From Devosia oryzisoli (GTDB lineage Bacteria; Pseudomonadota; Alphaproteobacteria; Rhizobiales; Devosiaceae): 64,000 nt of DNA. The translations under genes were made by a program, and so were the position numbers. The stretch is taken from contig NZ_JACYFU010000001.1 of the NCBI RefSeq assembly GCF_014837245.1, positions 930,001 through 994,000 on the forward strand, given 5' to 3'. The stretch's first letter is position 1. Each line of letters opens with the position of its first letter. Positions 52,640 to 62,463 of the stretch are shown piece after piece. The notes below the pieces were generated by a model. That model was not told the DNA's origin, ran no database searches, and worked only from the letters and a program-made list of their open reading frames with translations.

Positions 52640-53572
52640 TCACTCGTTGGCGTTGGCCGCGGTAATCAGCTTGGTCGGCACATAGGTGACCGACTGCAGG
52701 ATTTCCTCGCCGGCCAGAACGCGGGCCACGGCATCGGCCGTCGCAGCGCCGATGCCCGAGAAATCCTGGGCGACGGAAGCTTCGAAATTGCCGCCGGCGG
52801 CGATGGCTTCCCGGGCCTGGGGATTGGCGTCGATGCCGGTGATGACAATACCTTCGCCCGAGCGCCCGGCATCCTCGATGGCCTGCAGCGCACCGAGGGC
52901 GGGCTGGTCCCAGGCCGCCCAGACGGCCTTGATGCTGCCAGGCTCGGGATTGGCGGCCAGAATCGCTTCCATCTTGGCGCGGCTGTCGGCAATGCCGCCA
53001 TCGGACACGTCCGGCGTCACGCGGTCGAGCACCTTGATGTCCGGATAGTTGCCGAACACCGCATCGGCGATGACGCCACGCACCTGCACGGGCGGGAAGG
53101 CGTCAAACACGAACATCACCACATTGCCTTCGCCCTTGATGCGGTCGGCAACATAGGTCGCGGTTTCGGCGGCCATGGCATAGCCATTGGAGGTCACGTT
53201 TGTGACCAGCAGCGGATCGGCGCCGGCATCCATGCCGAAGACCGGGATCCCGGTGTCCTTGGCGGCCTGCAGTCCTGCCGTGACCTGGGTGGGGTCGACA
53301 TTGATGACGATGGCGTCAACGTTCTGAACGACGAGATCTTCGATGCGGCTGATCACGGCGGCGACGTCACCGGCCGTATCGATGACATTGACGTCCCAGT
53401 CGTTCTCGTCCGCAACCCCCTGGAAGGCCTCGACATAGAACTGGGTACCAGGCTGGGCCATATACGGCGTGACGATCGCGACCTTGGCCTGGGCGAAAGC
53501 AGCGCCCGTACCCAAAGCGGTGGTGGCAAGAAGAACGCCGGCCAAGGCCAGGGCGGATTTATTGAGCGACAC
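52640..53572 (-). CDS. Ribose-type sugar-binding protein (RbsB-like)
   Basis: A 310-residue periplasmic binding protein, first gene of the CUT2 operon. It starts at GTG 53572 with an AGGAGGG site 7 bases upstream. A signal peptide (SALALAGVLLATTALGTGAAFAQ, about 1-28) precedes the mature AKVAIVTPYMAQPGTQFYVEAFQGVADENDWDVNVIDTAGD. The fold and the DAIVINVDPTQVTAG region are those of pentose/polyol-type binding proteins. It is divergent from an FGGY kinase, pointing to a pentose, polyol or related sugar. Confidence 0.92.
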   Translation of the reverse strand: MSLNKSALALAGVLLATTALGTGAAFAQAKVAIVTPYMAQPGTQFYVEAFQGVADENDWDVNVIDTAGDVAAVISRIEDLVVQNVDAIVINVDPTQVTAGLQAAKDTGIPVFGMDAGADPLLVTNVTSNGYAMAAETATYVADRIKGEGNVVMFVFDAFPPVQVRGVIADAVFGNYPDIKVLDRVTPDVSDGGIADSRAKMEAILAANPEPGSIKAVWAAWDQPALGALQAIEDAGRSGEGIVITGIDANPQAREAIAAGGNFEASVAQDFSGIGAATADAVARVLAGEEILQSVTYVPTKLITAANANE

Positions 53573-53690
53573 GGATGAGCCCTCCTGCTATCTCCGCCAG
53601 CAGGGCAGCCAGCGGTTGTTTTCCTTGTGCTTCAAGGCACTATAAGGAGCGTCTGCCGGACAGCAAGCGGGATTTTGGGGAACGGAGACC

Positions 53691-55148
53691 ATGGATTTCT
53701 GCCTGATCGGAATCGACATCGGCACAACCGCAACGAAGGCAACGCTGATCGATGCGACGGGCCGGCAATTGACCAGCTTCGAGCATCCCCATCCCACCTT
53801 GCGCACCGCGCCGGGAATGGCCGAGCAGAGGCCCCAGGATTGGCTTGATGGCGTATCCGGCGCGCTCGCCCATTTTTCCGGCGTGATCGACCCAGCGCGG
53901 GTGATCGGGATCGGGCTGACGTCGCAGGTCAATTCCCACGTCTTCGTCGACGCGCAGGGGCAAGCGCTCCGGCCGGCGATCACGTGGCAGGACACGCGCG
54001 CAGCAGAAGATGCGGCACGGCTCGACCGGCAGGTGACGGCAGAACAGAAAATCAGATGGTTCGGCGGCCCGGTGCCGATCGATGCCAGCCACGCCCTCTC
54101 GCGCATGGCCTACGTTGCGCGAACGGATCCGGACAATTGGCGGGCGACGCGGCATGTCCTGCTGCCCAAGGATTTCGTGGCCTTGAGACTGACGGGCGCC
54201 GTGGCGAGCGATGCCATTGCGGCCGTCGGGCTGGTGGACAGCAGCGGCAAATATGTCTCGGCGCTGCTCCAACTGGTTCCGGGCGCGGAGCAAAGACTGC
54301 CACCGCTGCACCCCTTCCACCACACGGTGGGGCAGATGGCTTCGGGCACGCCTTTCGCCGGAACTCCGGTGATGGTCGGGGCCATGGATGCCTGGGCGGG
54401 GATGTTCGGGTGCGGCGTCGTCGCGGATGGCGACGCCATGTATCAATCGGGCACCAGCGAAATCCCGGGAATCGTTTCCAGCACCGTCATTCCCACGCCA
54501 GGGGTTATCCTGTTCCCTTCCTATGATGGCATCCGCATGCACGCCGCGCCGACACAATCGGGCGGCGCTTCGCTGACGTGGCTGAGCACTTTGCTCGGCA
54601 GGTCGCCGGCGGAGTTGATCGATCAGGCGTCTCGAACGGCGCTGGACGCGTCGACGCCCTTCTTCCTGCCGCATCTGGCCGGGGAGCGGGCGCCGATCTG
54701 GGATGCGGCGTCGCGCGGGGTGTTTGCAAGGCTCGACGCCAATTCCGGGCCCGAGCAATTGACGCTGTCGGTGATGGAGGGCGTTGCCCATTCGGTGCGC
54801 TGGGCGTTCGAGGCGCTGGAGCACTCGGCGGGGATCGTACCCGAAACAATCAACATTGGCGGTGGCGGTGCCCGATCGGATGCGTGGTGTCAGATCCGCG
54901 CCGATGTGCTGGGCAAACCGCTGACCCGCACCAGCATTCCCGCAGCCGCAGCGCTGGGTGCCGCGATCATCGCCGGGGTGGGCAGCGGCGCGTTCCCATC
55001 ACTCCCGACAGCCGTGCGCGAACTCGTCCGCTTCGAGAAAACTTTCGAACCCGACGACCAGCGCCGCCGCCTTTTCGACGAGCGGCACCACCACTACCGC
55101 GACCTCTATCAGGCGCTCCGCCCCTTCAATCAGAGTTTCCTGGGCTGA
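53691..55148 (+). CDS. FGGY-family carbohydrate kinase (xylulokinase-like)
   Basis: A 485-residue cytosolic sugar kinase. The N-terminal LIGIDIGTTATKATLIDATG is the phosphate loop. GMAEQRPQDWLDG and ITWQDTRAAED precede the substrate site. Asp in VMVGAMDAWAGMFGCG is the catalytic base. INIGGGGARSDAWCQIRADVLGKPL is the FGGY signature. Closest in pattern to xylulokinase and related pentulose/polyol kinases. It is divergent from the CUT2 importer across 118 bases, so it probably phosphorylates the imported sugar. ATG 53691 follows an ACGGAG site. Confidence 0.88.
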   Translation: MDFCLIGIDIGTTATKATLIDATGRQLTSFEHPHPTLRTAPGMAEQRPQDWLDGVSGALAHFSGVIDPARVIGIGLTSQVNSHVFVDAQGQALRPAITWQDTRAAEDAARLDRQVTAEQKIRWFGGPVPIDASHALSRMAYVARTDPDNWRATRHVLLPKDFVALRLTGAVASDAIAAVGLVDSSGKYVSALLQLVPGAEQRLPPLHPFHHTVGQMASGTPFAGTPVMVGAMDAWAGMFGCGVVADGDAMYQSGTSEIPGIVSSTVIPTPGVILFPSYDGIRMHAAPTQSGGASLTWLSTLLGRSPAELIDQASRTALDASTPFFLPHLAGERAPIWDAASRGVFARLDANSGPEQLTLSVMEGVAHSVRWAFEALEHSAGIVPETINIGGGGARSDAWCQIRADVLGKPLTRTSIPAAAALGAAIIAGVGSGAFPSLPTAVRELVRFEKTFEPDDQRRRLFDERHHHYRDLYQALRPFNQSFLG

Positions 55149-55198
55149 ACGGTCCGAACCGCGCGCAGATAATGGAGACGCTTTTTGCCACAGGTGGT

Positions 55199-55288
55199 TG
55201 GCGGGCAGGGAGGGATTCGAACCCCCGGAAGGCTTGCACCTTCGCCGGTTTTCAAGACCGGAGCAATCAACCGCTCTGCCACCTGCCC
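55199..55288 (-). tRNA. tRNA-Ser (anticodon UGA)
   Basis: Minus-strand type II tRNA of 87 nucleotides (55202-55288) plus encoded CCA (55199-55201). The acceptor stem GGGCAGG/CCTGCCC is perfect. The anticodon stem CCGGT/ACCGG holds the loop CTTGAAA, giving anticodon TGA, which reads UCA. A long variable arm and a T-loop TTCGAAT in GGGGG/CCCTC follow, as expected for tRNA-Ser. Confidence 0.95.
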
Positions 55289-55331
55289 GTCCGTGTGCGT
55301 TTAGCGGGGGCTGCGCGCACTGTCCAGTGGG

Positions 55332-56303
55332 TCAGGGCAGCAGGATCACCGAGCCCGTGGTTTCCCGCGCCTCGAGGGCTCGATGCGCCGTCGCGACCTC
55401 GTCGAGGGGATAGGTGCGCTCGGCCTCCACGCGGATGGCCCCCGAGGCCACCGCGCCAAAGAGCGCCCGCGCGCCCTCCAGAAGGTCTGCCCGCTGCCCG
55501 AAATAGTGATTGCCGGTGGGCCGGGTGACATAGAGCGATCCCTTGCGGGCAAGCAAACCAAGATCGGGAATGGACACAACGCCTGAAGCATTGCCGAAGC
55601 TGACCAGCAGTCCCCGCGGGCGGAGACAGTCGAGTGAGCCTTCGAACGTGTCCTTGCCGACGCCGTCATAGACCACGTCGACGCCCCGCCCCCCGGTGAG
55701 TTCGCGAACGCGCGGGGCAAAGCCTTCGGCCCGGTAGTCGATCACTTGATCGCAGCCATGTTGCCTCGCGAGGGCCACCTTCTCCGGGCCCCCGGCGGTG
55801 GCGATGACCGTGGCGCCGAGCGCCTTGGCCCATTGCGTCCCGATCAGTCCCGTGCCGCCGGCAGCGGCGTGCCACAGGATCGTCTCGCCCTTCTGCACCG
55901 GCCAGGTCTTGAACAGCAGGTAGAAAGCCGTCAGCCCCTTGAGAAGAACTGCCGCGGCGGTCCTGTCGTCCACGCCGTCGGGAATGGGAACCAATTTGGC
56001 CGCCGCAATCAGCCGCTGCTCGGCATAGGCGCCCGCAACCCCCTGGTAGCAGACGCGATCGCCGACCTTTACTTCCTCGACGCCTTCGCCCACCGCCTCG
56101 ACCACCCCGGCGGCCTCGTTGCCCGCCACGAACGGCACCTGCATGGGGTAAAGGCCGGAACGCTGATAGGTGTCGATGAAGTTGAGGCCAATCGCCGTCT
56201 GCCGGATGCGCGCTTCACCCGGACCGGGCTCGCCGATTCTCCGATCCTCGACAGAAAGAACCTCCGGGCCTCCGATGCGATTGACGACGACGACTTTCGA
56301 CAT
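55332..56303 (-). CDS. NADPH:quinone oxidoreductase-like protein (zinc-free MDR, QorA type)
   Basis: A 323-residue cytosolic oxidoreductase. VVNRIGGPEVLSVEDR opens as in QOR. LNFIDTYQRSGLYPMQVPFVAGNEAAGVVEAVG is the GroES-like part. LWHAAAGGTGLIGTQWAKALGATVIATAGGPEK is the NADPH Rossmann loop. The zinc-binding Cys of alcohol dehydrogenases are absent, as expected for QOR. ATG 56303 is chosen over 56312 because the AAGGA site then lies 9 bases upstream. Converges with tRNA-Ser. Confidence 0.92.
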   Translation of the reverse strand: MSKVVVVNRIGGPEVLSVEDRRIGEPGPGEARIRQTAIGLNFIDTYQRSGLYPMQVPFVAGNEAAGVVEAVGEGVEEVKVGDRVCYQGVAGAYAEQRLIAAAKLVPIPDGVDDRTAAAVLLKGLTAFYLLFKTWPVQKGETILWHAAAGGTGLIGTQWAKALGATVIATAGGPEKVALARQHGCDQVIDYRAEGFAPRVRELTGGRGVDVVYDGVGKDTFEGSLDCLRPRGLLVSFGNASGVVSIPDLGLLARKGSLYVTRPTGNHYFGQRADLLEGARALFGAVASGAIRVEAERTYPLDEVATAHRALEARETTGSVILLP

Positions 56304-56519
56304 TTTTGCCATTCCTTGTCTTGATGGGCGCGACGCGGGCGTATGGCAGCAGTAGTGCTGAGGCGGCCCCTTGTCGACACCGGCTCGGGCATTTGGTCCG
56401 GTTCGCCGCATTGGCGCGTGGTGCAGGCGGTGGTACGTCTTGCCCGGCGAGAGCGGCCGCCCCGACGCACGGACCGTCGGCCGAAACGCGCGCTACAAGG
56501 AATGGGAAGGGCCAGAAAC

Positions 56520-57683
56520 ATGACCTGTGACGCTGACGTCATCGTTGTGGGGGGTGGCCTTGCCGGCACGGCGGCTGCCGTCGCAATCGCCCGCCTGGGG
56601 CTGCAGACCCTCCACCTGGCGCCCCCTGCCCCACCGGACCGCCGCACCTCCGCCCTGATGATGCCGTCGGTGGATTTCCTGCAGCGCGCGGGCCTCATCG
56701 CCGCGCCAGCCGAGATCGGCCATCCCCTGACAAGAATCCGGATTATCGACGCCACCTCCCGCCTGATCCGCGCGCCGGAAACGCTCTTCGACGCGGCAGA
56801 GGCGGGCCTATTTGCCTTCGGATGGAATTTCCCCAATGCTCGCCTGCTGGAGGCCTTCTCGGCGTCCGGCCCCAAAGAGACACTGGAAACGCAGCCCCAT
56901 ACCGCTGCATCCTTCCGCCGCGACGAGGGCATGGGTATCTTGACGCTCGACAACGGCGAGGAGCTCAAGGCGCCGCTCATCGTGGCCGCAGACGGGAAAA
57001 AGTCGATGCTGCGCGGCGCCGCGGGCATTGTGCCGCGTGAGCACCCGTTCACCGAAGCCGCTCTGGTGTGTGACCTCAGGCTTGCACGGCCCATCGGCAC
57101 GACTTCCATCGAGTTCCACTATCCGCACGGGCCGTTCACGCTTGTGGCGGCCGGCGACGATCGGGCGAACCTGGTCTGGATCGATGAAGAGTCGGTGCTG
57201 CGGGCTGCACAGGCCGGGGGCCCCGAGCACCTCCGTTCCGCCATCCTCGCCAAGTCGCAGCGTCTCTTCGGCACCATCGAGGTCGTCTCGCCGAGCTTTG
57301 TCTTCCCGCTCAGCGTCCTCTCCGTGACCACGGCCGGGCGTGACGGCGTCGCATTGGTCGGCGAAGCTGCCCACGCCTTCCCGCCCATCGGTGCGCAGGG
57401 CCTGAACCTGGGCCTTCGTGATGTCGCCGGCTTGGTGAGTGCCCTGGAGGCGGTCGACCGGGAACAGCACGATTGGGCCGAGAAGGTCATCCTCGACTAC
57501 AGTGCGCGACGTATGGGCGATCTGGCGAGCACCGGGGCGATGGTGGAGGGTCTTTTCCGCTCGCTGCTGGCCGACATGGTGCCCGCGCAGCTGGTGCGCG
57601 CGTCGGGGCTATGGGCGCTGAAATCCGCACCGCCATTGCGGCGCGCCGCATTCCAACTCGGCATGGGCGCGCGACGCTCCTGA
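56520..57683 (+). CDS. UbiH/UbiF-family FAD monooxygenase
   Basis: A 387-residue FAD-dependent hydroxylase. CDADVIVVGGGLAGTAAAVAIARLGL is the ADP-binding beta-alpha-beta fold. VGEAAHAFPPIGAQGLNLGLRD is the GD/FAD ribityl motif and UbiH signature, with the conserved QGLNLGLRD. It probably hydroxylates the ring of a ubiquinone precursor. Which step it catalyses cannot be told. ATG 56520 has a GGAAGG site 8 bases upstream; the upstream in-frame codons look non-coding. It ends just before a bidirectional terminator. Confidence 0.88.
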   Translation: MTCDADVIVVGGGLAGTAAAVAIARLGLQTLHLAPPAPPDRRTSALMMPSVDFLQRAGLIAAPAEIGHPLTRIRIIDATSRLIRAPETLFDAAEAGLFAFGWNFPNARLLEAFSASGPKETLETQPHTAASFRRDEGMGILTLDNGEELKAPLIVAADGKKSMLRGAAGIVPREHPFTEAALVCDLRLARPIGTTSIEFHYPHGPFTLVAAGDDRANLVWIDEESVLRAAQAGGPEHLRSAILAKSQRLFGTIEVVSPSFVFPLSVLSVTTAGRDGVALVGEAAHAFPPIGAQGLNLGLRDVAGLVSALEAVDREQHDWAEKVILDYSARRMGDLASTGAMVEGLFRSLLADMVPAQLVRASGLWALKSAPPLRRAAFQLGMGARRS

Positions 57684-57690
57684 AACAAAA

Positions 57691-57714
57691 AAGGCGCGGC
57701 CTGGGCCGCGCCTT
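57691..57714. terminator. Bidirectional rho-independent terminator
   Basis: Perfect 10-bp stem AAGGCGCGGC (57691-57700) and GCCGCGCCTT (57705-57714) with a CTGG loop. An A-run precedes it (a T-run for the minus strand) and TTTTTT follows at 57723-57728, so it can stop both the UbiH-like gene and the convergent IalB gene. Confidence 0.88.
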
Positions 57715-57738
57715 CTGAACGGTTTTTTCGTGCGCCGC

Positions 57739-58470
57739 CTACTGGGCAGGCGCGGCAGGAGCCGCTTCAGCGGGCGCCGCGTCGGTCGCGCTGGCGGGAG
57801 CCGACCCGTCCTCGCTCAACTGCTGCCGAAGCTGCTCAGCGCGATCCTGCAGCACCTGCTCGAGAGCATTCTCGCCGGAGGTCTGCTGGTTGAACTGGTC
57901 GAAGGTCAGCGCCTCGTCGCTGTCGTAGGCGGCCGTGAAGCCGGCCAGGTTGATCTCGATGGTCAGGTCCTGGTTCTGCCGGTTCTTAGCCGTCAGCTTG
58001 AGCTTGCTGCCCTTCTTGAGCGAGTTCACATACTGCTCGTTGATGACGAGCTGGGTCGCGCACGAGGTGGGGTCGCACAGCATGTAGGGCACGCGGATCG
58101 GCTTGGCGCCGTCAATCTGCCAGGTGAGCCCGAACGGCAGCAGCACCCCGAGCGGCACGGCGGCCACCGCCAGAAGACGCGACTCCTGGCCCGGGTCGTC
58201 ACGCAGCAGGAACGAGCCAAGGAACTGGCCGTTCGCGAGGACGACCTGGCGCATGATACAGGCCTTCTGCCCGTTCTCGAGCGGATCGCAAACCTTGAGC
58301 CAGTTCTGCGAAGCGGGCCCAGCGGCCGGCGCAGCAGCGGCGTCGGATGCCGGAGCCTCCGCAGCCGGAGCATCGGCCGGCGCTTGGCTGTCCTGCGCAA
58401 AGGTGGCGAGCGGGGACAGCATGAGCGCAGCCAGTGCGAATCCGGCGACGATGGGTTTCCTGAAAGTCAT
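57739..58470 (-). CDS. Invasion-associated locus B (IalB) family exported protein
   Basis: A 243-residue protein from ATG 58470 with an AAGGA site. A signal peptide (KPIVAGFALAALMLSPLATFAQ, about 1-26) is followed by a Pro/Ala-rich linker (about 27-55). The IalB domain (about 56-190) holds three or four Cys (VCDPLENGQKACIMRQ, MLCDPTSCATQ), probably disulphide-bonded in the periplasm. An Ala/Pro-rich C-terminus follows. Named from Bartonella, but the family is widespread in free-living alphaproteobacteria and its function there is unknown. Confidence 0.88.
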   Translation of the reverse strand: MTFRKPIVAGFALAALMLSPLATFAQDSQAPADAPAAEAPASDAAAAPAAGPASQNWLKVCDPLENGQKACIMRQVVLANGQFLGSFLLRDDPGQESRLLAVAAVPLGVLLPFGLTWQIDGAKPIRVPYMLCDPTSCATQLVINEQYVNSLKKGSKLKLTAKNRQNQDLTIEINLAGFTAAYDSDEALTFDQFNQQTSGENALEQVLQDRAEQLRQQLSEDGSAPASATDAAPAEAAPAAPAQ

Positions 58471-58615
58471 AGAACGTCCTTGCCTTTCTTGGCGGTCCCG
58501 GCGGCGCGCAGGCCACCGCTTCAACTGAAGTGCCCTTCAAGGGCGCAAATCGGGCAATAACATGACCGATGTCCCTTGCCAAAAGATTATCCGGCACAGC
58601 GTTACCGCGCGCCCG

Positions 58616-61600
58616 TCAACCCTGCGCCTGCGCCAGTTTTGCGAGCTTTGAGAGGATTGCGGCGGTGCCCTTCAGGCGCTGCTCGGGGGTCGGCCAGTTG
58701 CGCACGAACACGAGTTTCTGATCGGGCTTAAGCCGCACCTGGTTGCCTAGGTCCGATACGAGCTGCACCAGCCCCGCAGGATTGGGAAACTCGTTGTTTC
58801 TCAACGTGACCACGGCTCCCTTGGGGCCGGCGTCGACCTTCTCCACATTGGCTTGCCGGCAGAGCGCCTTGACCAGGATCACCTTGAGCAAGGCCTCAAC
58901 TTCCTCGGGCAGCGGACCAAACCGGTCGATGAGCTCGGCACCCGCCGCGTCGATGTCTCGCATGTCATCGAGATCACCCAGCTTGCGGTAAAGCTGCATA
59001 CGCACTTGCAGGTCCGGTACGTAGTGCTCCGGAATCATCACCGGCATGCCCAGCGAGATTTGCGGGCTCCACTCGTTGCGATCCTCGTATTCCTCGTCCC
59101 CGGACCTGAGGTTGGCCACGGCCTCTTCGAGCATCGCCTGATAGAGTTCGTAACCCACCTCCCGGATGTGGCCCGACTGTTCGTCGCCCAGCAAATTGCC
59201 GGCGCCGCGAATGTCGAGGTCGTGGCTGGCGAGCTGGAACCCCGCCCCCAGGCTCTCGAGCGACTGCAACACGCCCAGCCGGCGCTCAGCCGTGTCGGTC
59301 AGCTTCTTGTCTGGTGGCACGGTGAACAGGGCGTAGGCGCGCGCCTTGGCCCGCCCGATACGCCCGCGGATCTGATAGAGCTGCGCCAGTCCGAAATTGT
59401 CCGCGCGATGCACGATCAGCGTGTTCGCATTGGGAATGTCGAGCCCGGATTCGACGATGGTGGTCGCCAGCAGCACGTCGTACTTGTTGTCGTAGAAGGC
59501 GTTCATGATGTCGTCGAGCTCGCCCGGGGGCATCTGGCCGTTGGCCACCACGAACGACACCTCCGGCACCTGTTGGCGCAGGAACTCGGCAATGTCGGGC
59601 TGGTCCTTGATCCGCGGCACGACGTAGAAGCTCTGCCCGCCGCGGTACTTTTCACGCAGCAGCGCCTCGCGGATGGAGAGCGCGTCGAAGGGCGAGATGA
59701 ACGTCCGGATCGCCAGGCGATCGACTGGCGGCGTCGCGAGAAGGCTCAGGTCCCGCACGCCGGTGAGGGCCAGCTGTAGCGTCCGCGGGATGGGCGTTGC
59801 CGTCAACGTCAGCACATGGACATTGGCCTTGAGCTCCTTGAGCCGCTCCTTGTGCCCCACGCCGAAGTGCTGCTCCTCGTCGATGATGAGCAGACCCAGA
59901 TCGTTGAACTTGATGGTCTTGGACAAGAGCGCATGTGTGCCCACCACAATGTCGACCTGGCCATCGGCGAGGCCCGCCTTGGTGGCCTTCAACTCGCTGG
60001 CGCTGACCATCCGGGAAGCGTGGCGAACCCGCACCGGCAGGCCCTTGAAGCGCTCTTCGAAGGTCTTGAAGTGCTGCCGCGCCAGCAGCGTCGTCGGCAC
60101 GACGACCGCGACCTGCTTGCCCGAGAGGGCGACGGCGAAAGCGGCGCGCAGCGCGACTTCGGTCTTGCCGAAGCCGACGTCGCCGCAGACCAGACGATCC
60201 ATGACCCTGCCCGAGGTGAGGTCGTCGAACACCGCCTCGATGGCCGTCAGTTGGTCCTCGGTCTCTTCATAGGGGAAGCGCGCGGCGAACTCGTCATAGG
60301 CGCCCGAATTGATGTCGATGACGTCCGCCTTGGTGAGCTGGCGCTGCGCCGCGATCTTGATGAGCTGCTCCGCCATTTCGCGGATGCGCTTCTTGAGCCG
60401 GCCCTTCTTGGCCTGCCAGGCCACGCCGCCGAGCTTATCGAGGACGGTATCGCCCTCGTCGGCTCCGTACCGGGTGAGGAGCTCGATGTTTTCAACCGGC
60501 AGGTAGAGCTTGGTGTCACCGGCATATTGCAGCTCGACGCATTCGTGCGGCGCGCCGCCGGCCTCGATGACCTTGAGCCCCAGGAAGCGGCCGATGCCGT
60601 GGTCGACATGGACCACCAGATCACCAGCGTTGAGGCTTGCCGCCTCGGTCAGCGCGTTCTGCGCCTTCTTCTTGCGCTGCGGGCGCAGAATGCGTTCGCC
60701 AAGAATGTCCTGCTCGGACAGCACGAGCAGGTCCTTGGTCTCGAAGCCGCTTTCGAGCGGCAGCACCACCAGCGAGGTCGTGGCTGCACTGGTCGTCGCG
60801 GCGTCCTGCCAGTTTTCTGCGAGGCGCGGATTGGTCAGGCCGTGGTCCTTGAGCACCTGCGCCATGCGGTCGCGCGTGCCCTCGCTCCAGCAGGCCACCA
60901 CGCTCCGGCGCCCCTTGCGCCGCTCATCGAGCAGGCGATCCACCACGGACTGGAACAGGTTGACGTCCGAGGCCTGCCGTTCCGCCGCAAAGCTGGGAGC
61001 GATACGCCCCGCGGCATCCTCCTGTGCCCGCTCGTCGGGCGAGAGGAACGGCGAAAGCCGGATCACGCTCGCCCCGGCCAGCCGCTTCGGGTCGACATCG
61101 AGATCATAAAGAAGATCGGGATTGACGGGCTTGTACGGCGCTCCGCCGCCAGCCACTGCCGGAGCCAGCCGCGCGGCCTCCCGTGCCTCGTAGTAGTCCC
61201 GGATCTGGGCGGCCCGTTCGGCGTAGGCCTCGCTCACCTGGTCGTCGAAGACGAAGGGCGCATCGCCCGTATAGTCGGCGAGGCGATCCAGATGTTCGTA
61301 GAAAAACGGCAACCAGTGCTCGGTGCCGGAATAGCGCGCGCCACCGCTGATGGAGGCATAGAGGGTGTCGTCTACGGTATTGCCGCCGAACGTCGCCGTG
61401 TAATTCTGGCGAAACCGCCGGATGGTTTCCTCGTTGAGGACGACCTCGCTGATCGGGGTCAGGTCGACGCGCTTGAGCGTTCCCGTCGTCCGCTGGCTTT
61501 CCGGATCGAATGTGCGGATCGATTCGAGCTGGCTGCCGAAGAAGTCGAACCGCAGCGGGGACTCCGCGCCCGCGGGGAATAGGTCGATAAGGCCACCGCG

Positions 61601-62107
61601 AACGGCATATTCGCCGCTTTCCCGCACCGTCGGAACCCGCAGATAACCGTTGTTCGACGCCCAGCCGATCAGCTTTTCGCTGTCGACGATGCGCCCGACC
61701 ACTGCCGAGAACGACATGGTGGAGACAACGTCCCGGGGCGGCAGTTTCTGGATCAGCGCGTTGACGGCCGTCAGGACCACCACGCCCTTCTGCTGGCCAC
61801 TGACCAGCGCCGCCAGCGTACTCATCCGCGACGCGATGGTCACGGTATTGGGCGAAACGCGGTCATAGGGCAGGCAGTCCCAGGCCGGCAGCGTGAGCAC
61901 GGCGTGACCGGGCAACATGATCTGCAGGATTTCAGCCATGCGCTGCAGGCGGCGCCCGTCGCGCGCAACGAACACGACGGAGGCGGCATCGTCGGGCGCG
62001 TCCTTGAGGCGCTGTTCGACAAGGCGCGCCAGGACGAGCGGCTGCATGCCATCGGGCACATTGCCGATGGTGCGGGCAGCCGGTTCGAAGGAGGAGAGAT
62101 CGTTCAT
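58616..62107 (-). CDS. mfd: Transcription-repair coupling factor
   Basis: A 1163-residue translocase that removes stalled RNA polymerase and recruits UvrA. The N-terminal UvrB-homology region (about 20-350) binds UvrA. The RNA-polymerase-interaction domain (about 490-570: NAGDLVVHVDHGIGRFLGL) follows. The RecG-like helicase core has Walker A GDVGFGKTEVALRAA, DEEQHFGV (motif II), LTATPIPRTLQLAL and IQRGRIGR-type motifs (QIRGRIGRAKARAYA). The C-terminal TRCF domain (from about 1010) completes it. The start ATG at 62107 overlaps the sdhE stop by ATGA. Full length for the family. Confidence 0.97.
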   Translation of the reverse strand: MNDLSSFEPAARTIGNVPDGMQPLVLARLVEQRLKDAPDDAASVVFVARDGRRLQRMAEILQIMLPGHAVLTLPAWDCLPYDRVSPNTVTIASRMSTLAALVSGQQKGVVVLTAVNALIQKLPPRDVVSTMSFSAVVGRIVDSEKLIGWASNNGYLRVPTVRESGEYAVRGGLIDLFPAGAESPLRFDFFGSQLESIRTFDPESQRTTGTLKRVDLTPISEVVLNEETIRRFRQNYTATFGGNTVDDTLYASISGGARYSGTEHWLPFFYEHLDRLADYTGDAPFVFDDQVSEAYAERAAQIRDYYEAREAARLAPAVAGGGAPYKPVNPDLLYDLDVDPKRLAGASVIRLSPFLSPDERAQEDAAGRIAPSFAAERQASDVNLFQSVVDRLLDERRKGRRSVVACWSEGTRDRMAQVLKDHGLTNPRLAENWQDAATTSAATTSLVVLPLESGFETKDLLVLSEQDILGERILRPQRKKKAQNALTEAASLNAGDLVVHVDHGIGRFLGLKVIEAGGAPHECVELQYAGDTKLYLPVENIELLTRYGADEGDTVLDKLGGVAWQAKKGRLKKRIREMAEQLIKIAAQRQLTKADVIDINSGAYDEFAARFPYEETEDQLTAIEAVFDDLTSGRVMDRLVCGDVGFGKTEVALRAAFAVALSGKQVAVVVPTTLLARQHFKTFEERFKGLPVRVRHASRMVSASELKATKAGLADGQVDIVVGTHALLSKTIKFNDLGLLIIDEEQHFGVGHKERLKELKANVHVLTLTATPIPRTLQLALTGVRDLSLLATPPVDRLAIRTFISPFDALSIREALLREKYRGGQSFYVVPRIKDQPDIAEFLRQQVPEVSFVVANGQMPPGELDDIMNAFYDNKYDVLLATTIVESGLDIPNANTLIVHRADNFGLAQLYQIRGRIGRAKARAYALFTVPPDKKLTDTAERRLGVLQSLESLGAGFQLASHDLDIRGAGNLLGDEQSGHIREVGYELYQAMLEEAVANLRSGDEEYEDRNEWSPQISLGMPVMIPEHYVPDLQVRMQLYRKLGDLDDMRDIDAAGAELIDRFGPLPEEVEALLKVILVKALCRQANVEKVDAGPKGAVVTLRNNEFPNPAGLVQLVSDLGNQVRLKPDQKLVFVRNWPTPEQRLKGTAAILSKLAKLAQAQG

Positions 62108-62382
62108 GAGGAAATCCGCGCCTGATGGTCAGCGATCAGGGCTTCGAGAAAGAGACGATCGACGTGGGCCGGAGGTTCCTCCTGCCGCATCACCCATGTG
62201 AGCAGCGGCGGATCTTCCTCGTCCATCAGCGCCTCGAGACGGTCGAGTTGCGCATCATCGAACTGGTCCACATGCGCGTCGGCAAATGGCCCCAGGATCA
62301 GGTCCATCTCCTTGGTGCCACGGTGCCAGGCGCGATAGCGCAGCCGCTTGCGGCGAATGGCGATGTCTTCACCGGAGGTCAT
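62104..62382 (-). CDS. sdhE: FAD assembly factor SdhE (DUF339)
   Basis: A 92-residue protein that promotes covalent FAD attachment to succinate dehydrogenase. RRKRLRYRAWHRGTKEMDLILGPFADAHV contains the RGxxE motif that defines the family (RGTKE, about residues 21-25). The remaining helices (LEALMDEEDPPLLTWVMRQEEPP) are typical. The stop overlaps the mfd start, so the two are translationally coupled. This mfd-sdhE pair next to recG is common in alphaproteobacteria. Confidence 0.95.
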   Translation of the reverse strand: MTSGEDIAIRRKRLRYRAWHRGTKEMDLILGPFADAHVDQFDDAQLDRLEALMDEEDPPLLTWVMRQEEPPAHVDRLFLEALIADHQARISS

Positions 62383-62463
62383 ATGACACCCATGATGCGT
62401 ATTGTTCTCGATTTGGACGCTTGTTTACGCGGGAGTGCCGGCAATGTCAGCACCAAACACGGC

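Noticed and set aside
59816-61582. Plus-strand open frame of 588 codons inside mfd
   Set aside because: It is antisense to a full-length Mfd with all helicase motifs; no domain or ribosome site supports it.
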